Shown piece by piece: positions 15,711-25,291 of a stretch of DNA of 64,000 nucleotides. This DNA is from Streptomyces lienomycini. GTDB lineage: Bacteria; Actinomycetota; Actinomycetes; Streptomycetales; Streptomycetaceae. Where the stretch lies: the NCBI RefSeq assembly GCF_027947595.1, contig NZ_CP116257.1, positions 1,488,001 to 1,552,000 of the forward strand, written 5' to 3'. The notes beneath the pieces were generated by a model. That model was not told where the DNA came from. It searched no databases and saw only the letters and a list, made by a program, of their open reading frames with translations. Within the stretch, counting starts at the first letter, position 1. Every line of letters begins with the position of its first letter. A program made the position numbers and the translations under genes.

Positions 15711-17599
15711 CGGCCGTTTCCTTCCTGGAGTGCCTCGTCGGTCTCGTGCCCGTCGAGCCCGGACATCAGATGGGCGTACTCGGGGCTGGTGCGCAGCAGT
15801 TCGTGATGGGTGCCGACGGCGGTGATCCGGCCCCCGGAGAGCAGGGCGACGCGGTCGGCGAGCAGGACGGTGGAGGGGCGGTGGGCCACGATCAGCGCCG
15901 TGGTGTCGGCCAGGACCTGCCGCAGGGCGGCCTCCACGGCGGCCTCCGTGTGCACGTCCAGCGCGGACAGCGGGTCGTCCAGGACGAGGAACCTCGGCCT
16001 GCCCACCACCGCCCGCGCGAGCGCGAGGCGCTGACGCTGGCCGCCGGAGAGACTGAGGCCCTGCTCGCCGACCTGGGTGCCGGTGCCCTGGGGGAGCGCG
16101 TGCGCGAAGTCGGCCTGCGCGACGGCCAACGCCCGGGACAGCTCCTCCTCGCCGGCGTCCGCACCGGCGCCCATCAGCACGTTCTCGCCGACGGTGGCCG
16201 AGAAGAGGGTGGGCTCCTCGAAGGCCACGGCGACCATCGAGCGCAGCTCCTCGCGGGACAGGGCGGTGATCTCCTCGCCGTCCAGCGTGATCCGGCCCTC
16301 GGTCACCTCGTGCAGGCGGGGGACGAGCGCGGTCAGCGTCGTCTTGCCGCTGCCGGTGGCACCGACCAGGGCCATGGACTCGCCGGAGCGGATGTGCAGG
16401 GTGACGTCCGTCAGCAGGGGCGTGGACTCGGGCGCGGCGTCGGGATACCGGAACCGCACGTTCTCGAACCGGAGACCATCGGCCGCGCCCACCCTCCCCC
16501 ACTCTCGGCTTCGCTCGAGCGGGGGGACCCCCATCGCCCCGGCGGCACGACGGCCCGCGGCCGGGTCCGTTTCCACCTCCGCGTCCATCACCTCGAAGTA
16601 CCGGTCCGTGGCCGTCGCCGCCTCCTGGCTCATCGCCAGCAGGAAGCCGATGGACTCCACCGGCCACCGCAGCGCCAGCGCCGTGGACAGGAACGCCACC
16701 AGCGTCCCCGCCGACAGCGCCCCGTCCGCCACCTGCACCGCCCCGACCACCAGCGCCGCCCCGATCGCCACCTCCGGCAGCGTCACGATGACCGCCCAGA
16801 TGGCCGCGAGCAGCCGCGCCTTGCGCAGCTCCATGCCCCGCAGGGTGTGCGACAGCTCGTGGAAGGCGCGGGCCTGGCTGCGGTGCCGGCCGAAGCCCTT
16901 GATGATCCGGACGCCGAGCACGCTCTCCTCGACCACCGTCGTCAGATCCCCGACCTGGTCCTGCGCGCGCCGCGCCACCGCGGAGTACTTCTTCTCGAAG
17001 ATCCCGCACGTGATCATCACCGGGATGGCGGGCCCCAGGATGACCAGCCCCAGCGTCCAGTCCTGGACCAGCATGATGCCCACGCCGATCAGAATCGTGA
17101 CGCCGTTGACCAGCAGGAACGTCAGCGGGAAGGCGAGGAACATGCGGAGCAGCATCAGGTCGGTCGTCCCGCGCGACAGCAACTGCCCCGACGCCCAGCG
17201 GTCGTGGAAGGCCACCGGCAGCCGTTGCAGGTGCCGGTACAGGTCCGCGCGCATGCCCGCCTCGACCCCCGCGAGCGGCCGGGCCACCAGCCACCGCCGC
17301 AGCCCGAACAGCAGTGCCTCCGCCACCCCGAGGAGCAGCAGGTACAGCGCACCGAGCCACACGCCCGCCGGATCACCGTCGGCGACCGGCCCGTCCACCA
17401 TCCACTTCAGGACGAGCGGGATCACCAGAGCCACGCAGGAGGCGAGGACCGCTATCACCGCGGCCGTGCCCAACCGCGCGCGCACCGGGCGCACGTAGGG
17501 CCACAGCCGCAGCAGGGCACGTACGGTGGAGTGCCGCTCCGCGGGTTCCGGGGCGGGCTTCGGAGCGAGATCCGTGGCGGGGGCAGGTTTCGTGGGCAT
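15707..17599 (-). CDS. ABC exporter half-transporter 1, first gene of four-exporter operon
   Basis: A 630-residue TMD-NBD exporter, first of four genes joined by four-base overlaps. The ATG at 17599 opens a Pro/Ala-rich tail (MPTKPAPATDLAPKP) before six membrane segments. The NBD has Walker A (VGATGSGKTTL, near residue 410), a perfect signature (LSLSGGQRQRLALARAV, near 518) and the switch histidine (IVAHRPSTV). The residue after the Walker B aspartate is Asp, not Glu (LVLDDPLSALD, near 540), the usual mark of the non-catalytic site in heterodimeric exporters. Between the membrane domain and NBD the reading frame runs through a dispersed repeat (16493-16534) that encodes GVPPLERSREWGRVG. Start choice: first ATG after the divergent promoter region; the ribosome-binding site is weak. 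Confidence 0.92.
   Translation of the reverse strand: MPTKPAPATDLAPKPAPEPAERHSTVRALLRLWPYVRPVRARLGTAAVIAVLASCVALVIPLVLKWMVDGPVADGDPAGVWLGALYLLLLGVAEALLFGLRRWLVARPLAGVEAGMRADLYRHLQRLPVAFHDRWASGQLLSRGTTDLMLLRMFLAFPLTFLLVNGVTILIGVGIMLVQDWTLGLVILGPAIPVMITCGIFEKKYSAVARRAQDQVGDLTTVVEESVLGVRIIKGFGRHRSQARAFHELSHTLRGMELRKARLLAAIWAVIVTLPEVAIGAALVVGAVQVADGALSAGTLVAFLSTALALRWPVESIGFLLAMSQEAATATDRYFEVMDAEVETDPAAGRRAAGAMGVPPLERSREWGRVGAADGLRFENVRFRYPDAAPESTPLLTDVTLHIRSGESMALVGATGSGKTTLTALVPRLHEVTEGRITLDGEEITALSREELRSMVAVAFEEPTLFSATVGENVLMGAGADAGEEELSRALAVAQADFAHALPQGTGTQVGEQGLSLSGGQRQRLALARAVVGRPRFLVLDDPLSALDVHTEAAVEAALRQVLADTTALIVAHRPSTVLLADRVALLSGGRITAVGTHHELLRTSPEYAHLMSGLDGHETDEALQEGNGR
16493..16534. 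repeat. Dispersed Streptomyces repeat inside the exporter 1 coding sequence
   Basis: The sequence begins cctcccccactctcggcttc and continues gctcgagcggggggaccccc, with C and G runs at its ends that can pair. I recognise it, from memory, as a repeat found many times between genes in Streptomyces genomes. Here it is in frame inside an open gene, read as MGVPPLERSREWGRVG in the linker between the transmembrane and ATPase domains. It is the only copy I noticed in the window. Confidence 0.65.
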
Positions 17600-17688
17600 C
17601 AGCAGCGAGCCTACGGTTCACCACTGACACTGCCCACCGAGTTTCCGAGCCCGCCCGGGTCGTACGGAAGCCTCGCCGGGGTCGTACC

Positions 17689-17740
17689 GGCGCATCAACC
17701 GATCGGCTGATGCGCCTTCGAGCGCGTCGGCCGATGTGCC
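17689..17740. promoter_or_regulatory. Operator-like dyad and extra half-site between divergent exporter operons
   Basis: Positions 17689-17716 form a 28-bp near-perfect palindrome: GGCGCATCA, A, CCGATCGG, C, TGATGCGCC, with only the A/C pair mismatched. A third copy of the half-site, CGGCCGATGTGCC at 17728-17740, follows CGGCTGATGCGCC (17704-17716) at a 24-bp interval. It lies between the start of the four-exporter operon (17599) and the DrrA-like start (17770). The response regulator encoded at 20697-21341 is the obvious candidate to bind it, but that is inference. Confidence 0.6.
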
Positions 17741-17769
17741 GGACCCCCGGCCGCCGGGACGCTGGTGCC

Positions 17770-18668
<899 letters not shown>

Positions 18669-18672
<4 letters not shown>

Positions 18673-19427
18673 CCGGCACGACCACCGACGTCTTCGACAC
18701 CGCCGTACTGAGGACCGAGCTGCGGCTGTTCCGGCGTGAACCCGGCGCCCTGTTCTGGATACTCGTGTTCCCGACCCTGCTGCTGGTGATCCTCGGTTCC
18801 ATCCCGTCCTTCCGCGAGGCCGACGCCGCCTACGGCGGACTGCGCCCGGTCGACGCCTACGTGCCGGTGGCCGTGCTGCTCGGCCTGACCGTCGGCGGAC
18901 TCCAGGGCATGCCGCAGGTCCTCACCGGCTACCGGGAGCGCGGCATCCTGCGCCGGATGTCCGCCACCCCGGTGCGTCCGGCGGCGCTGCTGTCCGCGCA
19001 GATGGCGGTGTGCGGCGGCGCCGCCCTGGTCTCCGCGCTGCTCGCGCTCGCCGTCGGCCGGCTCGCCTTCGACGTGGCGCTGCCCGCACAGCCCCTCGGC
19101 TACCTCCTCGCGCTGCTCCTCGCCGTGCTCGCCGCGCTGTCCCTGGGCGCCGTGCTCTCCGCCCTGTCCCGCACCACGAAGATCGCGGGCGCGGTCGGGT
19201 CGGCCGCGCTGTTCCCGGCGATGTTCTGCGCGGGCGTGTGGCTTCCGGTGCAGGCCATGCCGGACCTGCTCGGCCGGGTCGTGGGCTGGACGCCCTTCGG
19301 CGCCGCCGCGCAGGCTCTCAACGAGGCCGCCGCCGGTGACTGGCCGGGCTGGTCCCACCTGGCGGTGCTGGTGGCCTGGACGGTGCTGCTCACGGCGGGG
19401 GCCGCGCGCTGGTTCCGGTGGGAATGA
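18669..19427 (+). CDS. ABC-2 type permease, partner of the DrrA-like ATPase
   Basis: A 252-residue integral membrane protein with six predicted membrane segments (for example LFWILVFPTLLLVILGSI near residue 30 and LLALLLAVLAALSLGAVL near 150). The motif region GYRERGILRRMSATPVRP, between the second and third segments, is typical of ABC-2 permeases. The ATG at 18669 overlaps the ATPase stop (ATGA), and its own stop overlaps the kinase ATG. It should form the export channel with the preceding ATPase; the substrate cannot be read from sequence. Confidence 0.9.
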
Positions 19428-20707
19428 GCGGGCCGATGGCCGACACTGGGCCGATGACCGACGCGGGAACCGTCGAGCGCCAGTGGACGGCGTTCCACCA
19501 GTGGGGGCCGTACGGCCTGCTCGCCGTCGGCACGGCCGTCGCCGCGGCCGCCTCCGACCTGGTCGGCATGACCGCGCACGAGTGGTACCTCGCGGGCGCT
19601 CTGATCGCGGTCGCGGTCGGCATGCAGCTGGGGTGGAGCAGAACGGCCCGCACCCGGTCCGGACCGACCCCGGTGAGTGTCTGCCTCTACTTCGTGCGCT
19701 GCGCCGTCGCCTTCGTCCTGGCCTGGCTCAACCCGCTCTTCGGCTTCTACGCGTACGCCGGATACTTCGGGGTGGACCGGCTGCTGCCGCGCCGGCTGCG
19801 CAAGCCGGGACTGTTCCTGACGGCGGTGACGATCGCGGGCTCGCAGTCGGGCGGGATGCCGCCGGACGACGCGACGGGATGGGTGCTCTTCGGCGCGATC
19901 CTCACGGTCAACGTCGTCCTCCTCGTCGTCTTCGCCCGCCTCGCCGAGGCGGAGGACGCCCGCGGCCGCGCCCGCGTCGAGACCATCACCGAACTGGAGC
20001 GCACCAACACCGCCCTGCAACAGGCCCTCGACGAGAACGCCGCTCTCCACGCCCAGCTCCTCGTCCAGGCCCGGGAGGCCGGGGTCGCCGACGAGCGCAG
20101 GCGGCTGGCCGCCGAGATCCACGACACCCTCGCCCAGGGCCTGACCGGCATCATCGCCCAGCTCCAGGTCGTCGCGGCCGCCCCGGACCCGGCGCTCGGC
20201 CGCGCGCACCTGGACCGGGCCCTCGCCCTGGCCCGGCACAGCCTCGGCGAGGCCCGCCGCTCCGTGCACAACCTCGCACCGGCCGCCCTCGCCGACGACG
20301 GACTGCCGGACGCGCTGAAGAAGACGGTGACGGAGTGGGGCGAACGCACCGGCGCCCGGGCCCGGTTCACCGTCACCGGCACCGCCGAGCACCTCCACGA
20401 CGAGGTCGCCGCCACCCTCCTGCGCATCGCCCAGGAGGCTCTGTCCAACACGGCCCGGCACGCAGCCGCCGACCGGGTCGGCGTCACCCTCTCCTACATG
20501 GGCGACGAGGTCACCCTCGACATCCGCGACGACGGACGGGGCTTCGACCCGCTGACCGCGCGGCAGCGCACCCCCGCCGGAGGCTTCGGCCTGGACGGCA
20601 TGCGCGCCCGCGCCGAGCGCATCGCCGGCTCCCTCACCGTGGAGGCGGAACCGGGGCACGGCACGGCCGTCTCGGCTCGCGTACCGTTGGTCCGCCATGA
20701 CCGATGA
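19424..20707 (+). CDS. Sensor histidine kinase (HisKA_3 / NarL-partner type)
   Basis: A 427-residue membrane kinase. The ATG at 19424 overlaps the permease TGA; a GTG at 19418 is possible. The first 165 residues hold about five or six membrane segments with little outside loop. A coiled-coil-like linker (ELERTNTALQQALDENAALH) leads to the HisKA_3 dimerisation domain, where the phospho-accepting histidine is in RRRLAAEIHDTLAQGLTG near residue 229. The HATPase domain has its N box in RIAQEALSNTARHA and G box in DIRDDGRGFDP and GFGLDGMRAR. With almost no extracellular domain it may sense the membrane or the exporter itself. It overlaps the response regulator gene by 11 bases. Confidence 0.93.
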   Translation: MSGPMADTGPMTDAGTVERQWTAFHQWGPYGLLAVGTAVAAAASDLVGMTAHEWYLAGALIAVAVGMQLGWSRTARTRSGPTPVSVCLYFVRCAVAFVLAWLNPLFGFYAYAGYFGVDRLLPRRLRKPGLFLTAVTIAGSQSGGMPPDDATGWVLFGAILTVNVVLLVVFARLAEAEDARGRARVETITELERTNTALQQALDENAALHAQLLVQAREAGVADERRRLAAEIHDTLAQGLTGIIAQLQVVAAAPDPALGRAHLDRALALARHSLGEARRSVHNLAPAALADDGLPDALKKTVTEWGERTGARARFTVTGTAEHLHDEVAATLLRIAQEALSNTARHAAADRVGVTLSYMGDEVTLDIRDDGRGFDPLTARQRTPAGGFGLDGMRARAERIAGSLTVEAEPGHGTAVSARVPLVRHDR

Positions 20708-21341
20708 CGCCGTGATCTCCCTCCTCGTCGTCGACGACCACCCGGTCGTCCGCGACGGCCTGCGCGGCATGTTCGAGTCCGCGCCCGGCTTCCGCGTCCT
20801 GGGCGAGGCGGCGAGCGGCGTCGAGGCGCTGGAACGGGCCGCCGCGCTCGACCCCGACGTGATCCTCATGGACCTGCGGATGCCGGGCGGTTCGGGCGTG
20901 GACGCCATCCGCGAGCTGACCCGGCGCGGCGCCCGCGCGAGGGTCCTCGTGCTCACCACGTACGACACCGACTCCGACACCCTGCCCGCGATCGAGGCCG
21001 GCGCGACCGGCTACCTCCTCAAGGACGCGCTCCGCGACGACCTGTTCACCGCGGTCCGCGCGGCGGCCCGGGGGCGTACGGTCCTCTCCCCGGCGGTCGC
21101 CTCCCGGCTGGTCTCCGCCGTCCGCGCCCCGAAGGCCCCCGGCGGCGAGCCCCTCTCCGCCCGCGAGCGCGAGGTGCTCGCCCTGGTGGCGCGCGGCACC
21201 TCCAACAAGGAGATCGCCCGGGAGCTGTTCATCAGCGAGGCGACCGTGAAGACCCACCTCACCCACCTGTACGCGAAGCTCGGCGTGAGCGACCGGGCGG
21301 CGGCCGTCGCGACGGCGTACGAGCGGGGCATCCTCGGCTGA
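20697..21341 (+). CDS. LuxR/NarL-type response regulator
   Basis: A 214-residue DNA-binding response regulator. The receiver domain has acidic residues DDHP at 11-14 (VVDDHPVVRDGL), the phospho-accepting aspartate in VILMDLRMPGG near residue 60, and the conserved Thr and Lys in LVLTTYD and YLLKDAL. The C-terminal LuxR helix-turn-helix is clear (LSAREREVLALVARGTSNKE; ISEATVKTHLTHLYAKLGV). The ATG at 20697 lies inside the kinase gene, so production is coupled. It most likely controls the adjacent exporter genes through the dyad at 17689-17740. It converges on glgX across 111 bases that hold only a weak possible hairpin. Confidence 0.95.
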   Translation: MTDDAVISLLVVDDHPVVRDGLRGMFESAPGFRVLGEAASGVEALERAAALDPDVILMDLRMPGGSGVDAIRELTRRGARARVLVLTTYDTDSDTLPAIEAGATGYLLKDALRDDLFTAVRAAARGRTVLSPAVASRLVSAVRAPKAPGGEPLSAREREVLALVARGTSNKEIARELFISEATVKTHLTHLYAKLGVSDRAAAVATAYERGILG

Positions 21342-21452
21342 ACGAGCCGCGCCGCGACGACCGGCCGGGATCACGACGTTGGTGTGACCGGGCCCAGCCC
21401 ACCCGCGGCCGGACCGCCCCGCCCGCGACGGCCACCGGCCAGGCCCTCGCGC

Positions 21453-23729
21453 TCATCCCGCCCGCAGCAGCAGCACCGTCCGTCCCGGCACCGTGATCTC
21501 CGCCCCCGCCGGGTGCACCGTGCCCGGTGCCGCGTCCTGCTCCTCCCGGCCGGTGTCGACGACCACCTCGTACCGCTGTGCCCACGGGGGACCCGGCAGG
21601 ACGAAGCCGGCCGGGTCCCCGCCCGCGTGCAGGACGGCCAGGAAGCTGTCGTCGACGACGGGGTCGCCGTACTCGTCGCGCCCCGGGATGTCCCGCCCGG
21701 ACAGGTACATGCCGAGCGTGGCGGCGGGGGCGTACCAGTCCCGCTCCGTCATCTCGGCGCCCTCCGCGGTGAACCAGGCCAGGTCGCGCAGCCCGTCCGC
21801 GGAGTGCGCCCGGCCGGAGAAGAAGGCCCGGCGGCGCAGGACGGGGTGCCGGTGGCGCAGGGCGACCAGCCGGGCGGTCAGCTCGAACAGGGGCCGCCAC
21901 TCCGGGTCGTCCCGCAGACTCCAGTCCACCCAGCCGGTCTCGTTGTCCTGGCAGTAGGCGTTGTTGCTGCCGCGCTGGGTGCGGCCCATCTCGTCGCCCG
22001 CGACCAGCATCGGCACCCCGGTCGACAGCAGGAGGGTGGTCAGCAGGTTGCGCGACTGGCGGCGCCGCAGGGCCCGTACGTCCTCGTCGTCCGTCTCCCC
22101 CTCCACCCCGCAGTTCCAGGACCGGTTGTCGTCCGTGCCGTCCCGGTTGCCCTCGCCGTTGGCCTCGTTGTGCTTGCGCTCGTACGACACCAGGTCCCGG
22201 AGGGTGAAGCCGTCGTGCGCGGTGACGAAGTTGACCGAGGCGTACGGTCTGCGCCCGCCCCACGCGTACAGGTCGCTGGAGCCCGACAGGCGGTACCCCA
22301 TCTCCCGCACGTCCGGCAGCGCGTGCCGCCAGAAGTCCCGCACCGCGCCCCGGTACCGGTCGTTCCACTCGGTCCACAGCGGCGGGAAGGCCCCCACCTG
22401 GTAGCCGCCCGAGCCCACGTCCCACGGCTCGGCGATCAGCTTCACCCGGCGCAGCACCGGATCCTGCGCGATCACCGCGAGGAACGGGGAGAGCATGTCG
22501 ACGTCGTGCATCGAGCGGGCCAGCGCCGCCGCCAGGTCGAAGCGGAAGCCGTCCACGCCCATCTCGGTGACCCAGTAGCGCAGCGAGTCGGTGATCAGGC
22601 GCAGCACGTGCGGCTGGACGACGTGCAGGGTGTTGCCGCAGCCGGTGTAGTCGGCGTACCGGCGGGCGTCCGGCTGGAGGCGGTAGTAGCCGCGGTTGTC
22701 GATGCCCTTCAGGGAGAGCGTCGGGCCCAGCTCGCCCGCCTCGGCCGTGTGGTTGTAGACCACGTCGAGGATCACCTCGATGCCGGCCGCGTGCAGCGCG
22801 CGCACCATCCGCTTGAACTCGCCGACCTGCTCGCCGGTGGTGCCGGAGGCGGCGTAGGCGGCGTGCGGGGCGAAGTAGCCGACCGAGTTGTAGCCCCAGT
22901 AGTTCTTCAGGCCGCGGTCCAGCAGATGGCTCTCGTGGGCGAACTGGTGCACCGGCAGCAGCTCCACCGCCGTCACGCCCAGCCGGGTCAGGTGCTCGAT
23001 CGCCGCCGGGTGCGCGAGGCCCGCGTACGTGCCGCGCAGCTCGGGCGGTATGCCGGGGTGGAGCTTGGTGAAGCCCCGTACGTGCAGCTCGTAGATGACC
23101 GAGTCCGCCCACGGCGTCTTGGGCCGCCGGTCGTCCGACCAGTCGTCGTCGTCATGGACCACGACGCCCTTCGGTACGTGAGGCGCCGAGTCCCGGTCGT
23201 CGCGCACGGTGTCCGCCACCCGCTGCTCCGGCCAGTCCCGCACATGGCCGTACACCTCGGGCGGCAGGGTGAAGTCGCCGTCCACGGCGCGGGCGTACGG
23301 GTCGAGGAGCAGCTTCGCCGGATTCCAGCGGGCGCCCGTCCACGGGTCCCAGCGGCCGTGCACCCGGTAGCCGTAGCGCTGCCCCGGCCGGACGCCCGGC
23401 ACGAAGCCGTGCCAGATCTCGTGCGTCAGCTCCGTCAGCCGCACCCGCCGCTCCCCGGCGCCGGGGCCCGGCCCGTCGAACAGGCACAGCTCGACCGCCT
23501 CCGCGCCGCCCGCCCACAGCGCGAAGTTGGTCCCCGCCACCTGGTCGGGGCCGGTCCGGAACCGGGCGCCCAGCGGCACCGGGGTACCCGGCCGGGCCGG
23601 TACGGCGGTCGGCGGCACGGCCCGCCGCGCGCCGTTGACCACGACGGCGGGGCGCCCGTCCGCGACGGCCCGCCCGTCCGCGGCGCTCCGCTCCCCGGTC
23701 ACCGCCTCCTGCTCGGCTGCGCTGGACAC
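21453..23729 (-). CDS. glgX: Glycogen debranching enzyme GlgX (isoamylase type)
   Basis: A 758-residue GH13_11 enzyme that cleaves alpha-1,6 branches, mainly in phosphorylase-limit glycogen. A CBM48 domain (GTNFALWAGGAEAVELCLFD) occupies about residues 50-160. The catalytic barrel shows VVYNHTAE, the nucleophile region GVDGFRFDLAAAL, the acid/base in LIAEPWDVG, and FVTAHDGFTLRDLVSY. The GTG at 23729 is supported by GGGAGG seven bases upstream. The first 40 residues are a variable Ala/Arg-rich extension. It links functionally to the glycogen phosphorylase at 2578, which produces its substrate. Confidence 0.95.
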   Translation of the reverse strand: MSSAAEQEAVTGERSAADGRAVADGRPAVVVNGARRAVPPTAVPARPGTPVPLGARFRTGPDQVAGTNFALWAGGAEAVELCLFDGPGPGAGERRVRLTELTHEIWHGFVPGVRPGQRYGYRVHGRWDPWTGARWNPAKLLLDPYARAVDGDFTLPPEVYGHVRDWPEQRVADTVRDDRDSAPHVPKGVVVHDDDDWSDDRRPKTPWADSVIYELHVRGFTKLHPGIPPELRGTYAGLAHPAAIEHLTRLGVTAVELLPVHQFAHESHLLDRGLKNYWGYNSVGYFAPHAAYAASGTTGEQVGEFKRMVRALHAAGIEVILDVVYNHTAEAGELGPTLSLKGIDNRGYYRLQPDARRYADYTGCGNTLHVVQPHVLRLITDSLRYWVTEMGVDGFRFDLAAALARSMHDVDMLSPFLAVIAQDPVLRRVKLIAEPWDVGSGGYQVGAFPPLWTEWNDRYRGAVRDFWRHALPDVREMGYRLSGSSDLYAWGGRRPYASVNFVTAHDGFTLRDLVSYERKHNEANGEGNRDGTDDNRSWNCGVEGETDDEDVRALRRRQSRNLLTTLLLSTGVPMLVAGDEMGRTQRGSNNAYCQDNETGWVDWSLRDDPEWRPLFELTARLVALRHRHPVLRRRAFFSGRAHSADGLRDLAWFTAEGAEMTERDWYAPAATLGMYLSGRDIPGRDEYGDPVVDDSFLAVLHAGGDPAGFVLPGPPWAQRYEVVVDTGREEQDAAPGTVHPAGAEITVPGRTVLLLRAG

Positions 23730-23884
23730 CTGTCAGCCTCCCACGGCTCGTGGAACGACGTCCGGCAGGAGGGCGTGCGGCGTCCCGGCCGCTGCTCCCC
23801 GTCGCGTCGTCCTCCCCACAGTTCTGCCCACCGGGTGGCTCGCACTCACGTTTCCCCAGGGCCGACCGGTCGTTACGGGTGGAT

Positions 23885-25135
23885 GTGAGTCACGTACACG
23901 GGCGCGCACGGCGCGCGGGCGCCGCTCTGGCCGCCCTACTGACATGGGCAGGGCTGCTCGCCGGGGCCGCCGGATGCACCGCGGACGGCGGAGGCGTCGG
24001 GTCCGGCATCGGCTCGGGCATCGGCGAGATGTTCGGCAAACCACCCGCAGCCGAGGACGTCATCCGCATCACCCCGGACGACGGGAGCAAGGCCGTCCGG
24101 CCCGAGCGGAAGCTGTCGGTGCGGGTGCCCGACGGGCGGCTCGAGTCGGTGGAGGTCGTCACGTCGCAGGACGCCCGGGAGACCCCGGTGCCCGGCCGGA
24201 TCTCCGAGGACGGCCTGACCTGGCGGCCCGACGACGACCGGCTCGCGCTCGCCGCCAAGTACACCGTCGACGTCGTCGCCCTGGACGGCTCCGGACACCG
24301 CTCGGCCCGGCACACCACGTTCACCACGCAGGTCCCCGAGGAACGCTTCATCGCCTACGTCGCCCCGGAGAACCGCTCGGTCGTCGGCACCGGCATGATC
24401 GTCTCGCTGGAGTTCAACCGGGAGATCACCGACCGCGCCGCCGTCGAACGCGCCGTCTCCGTCACCGCGAAGCCCGCCGCCGACGTCCGCCCCCACTGGT
24501 TCGGCAAGGACCGCCTCGACTTCCGCCCGAAGGAGTACTGGAAGCCCGGCACCGAGGTCACCGTCGGCCTCGACCTGCGCGACGTCGAGGGCGCCGAGGG
24601 CGTCTACGGACTCCAGCACAAGACGATCTCCTTCACCGTCGGCCGCAGCCAGGTCTCCCGCGTCGACGCCGCCGAACGGACCATGGAGGTGCGCCGGGAC
24701 GGCACGCTGCTGGCCACCGTGCCGATCACCGCGGGGGCGCCGACGACGCCCACCTACAACGGCAAGATGGTGATCACCGAGATGCTCGAGGTCACCCGCA
24801 TGAACAGCCGCACGGTCGGCTTCGGCGGCGAGTACGACATCCCCGACGTCCCGCACGCCATCCGTCTGACCAGCTCCGGCACCTTCCTGCACGGCAACTA
24901 CTGGGCCCCCGCCGACACCTTCGGCCGCGCCAACGTCAGCCACGGCTGCGTCGGACTGCGCGACGACAAGGGCGGCGGTTCCGACACCCCGGCGGGCTGG
25001 TTCTTCGACCGCAGCCTCGTCGGCGACGTCGTCGAGGTGGTCCACAGCAAGGACAAGAAGGTCGCCCCCGACAACGGACTGAGTGGCTGGAACATGAAGT
25101 GGAAGGAGTGGAAGGCGGGCAGCGCGGTGAAGTGA
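23885..25135 (+). CDS. Lipoprotein L,D-transpeptidase 1 (YkuD domain)
   Basis: A 416-residue cell-envelope lipoprotein that should form 3-3 peptidoglycan crosslinks or attach proteins. The start used is GTG 23885 (VSHVHGRARRAGAALAALLT), which gives a signal peptide and a lipobox ending LAGAAGC near residue 31; a GTG two codons earlier is possible. Two immunoglobulin-like domains (about residues 60-265) precede the YkuD domain, as in mycobacterial LdtMt2. The active site is HGNYWAPADTFGRANVSHGC, followed by VGL, near residue 340, with the catalytic cysteine in SHGC. A C-terminal tail with conserved tryptophans (GWNMKWKEWKAG) closes the protein. It is paralogous to the next gene downstream. Confidence 0.93.
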   Translation: MSHVHGRARRAGAALAALLTWAGLLAGAAGCTADGGGVGSGIGSGIGEMFGKPPAAEDVIRITPDDGSKAVRPERKLSVRVPDGRLESVEVVTSQDARETPVPGRISEDGLTWRPDDDRLALAAKYTVDVVALDGSGHRSARHTTFTTQVPEERFIAYVAPENRSVVGTGMIVSLEFNREITDRAAVERAVSVTAKPAADVRPHWFGKDRLDFRPKEYWKPGTEVTVGLDLRDVEGAEGVYGLQHKTISFTVGRSQVSRVDAAERTMEVRRDGTLLATVPITAGAPTTPTYNGKMVITEMLEVTRMNSRTVGFGGEYDIPDVPHAIRLTSSGTFLHGNYWAPADTFGRANVSHGCVGLRDDKGGGSDTPAGWFFDRSLVGDVVEVVHSKDKKVAPDNGLSGWNMKWKEWKAGSAVK

Positions 25136-25291
25136 CACCGACGCCCCTTCCTGCCCCCGGCCGCCAACTCGGTACGGAACGGTGACAATTCACCTGCCCC
25201 GCAACCCCCTGGCCTGCGGTTACGATGCGCCGGTGCGCGCGCGGGCGCACTGGGGCGCGGGCCCGACCAGGCCCGGCGAGGGGAGAACAAG

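Noticed and set aside
21342..21452. A terminator between the response regulator gene and glgX
   Set aside because: Only partial pairing could be found, with several mismatches; not convincing.
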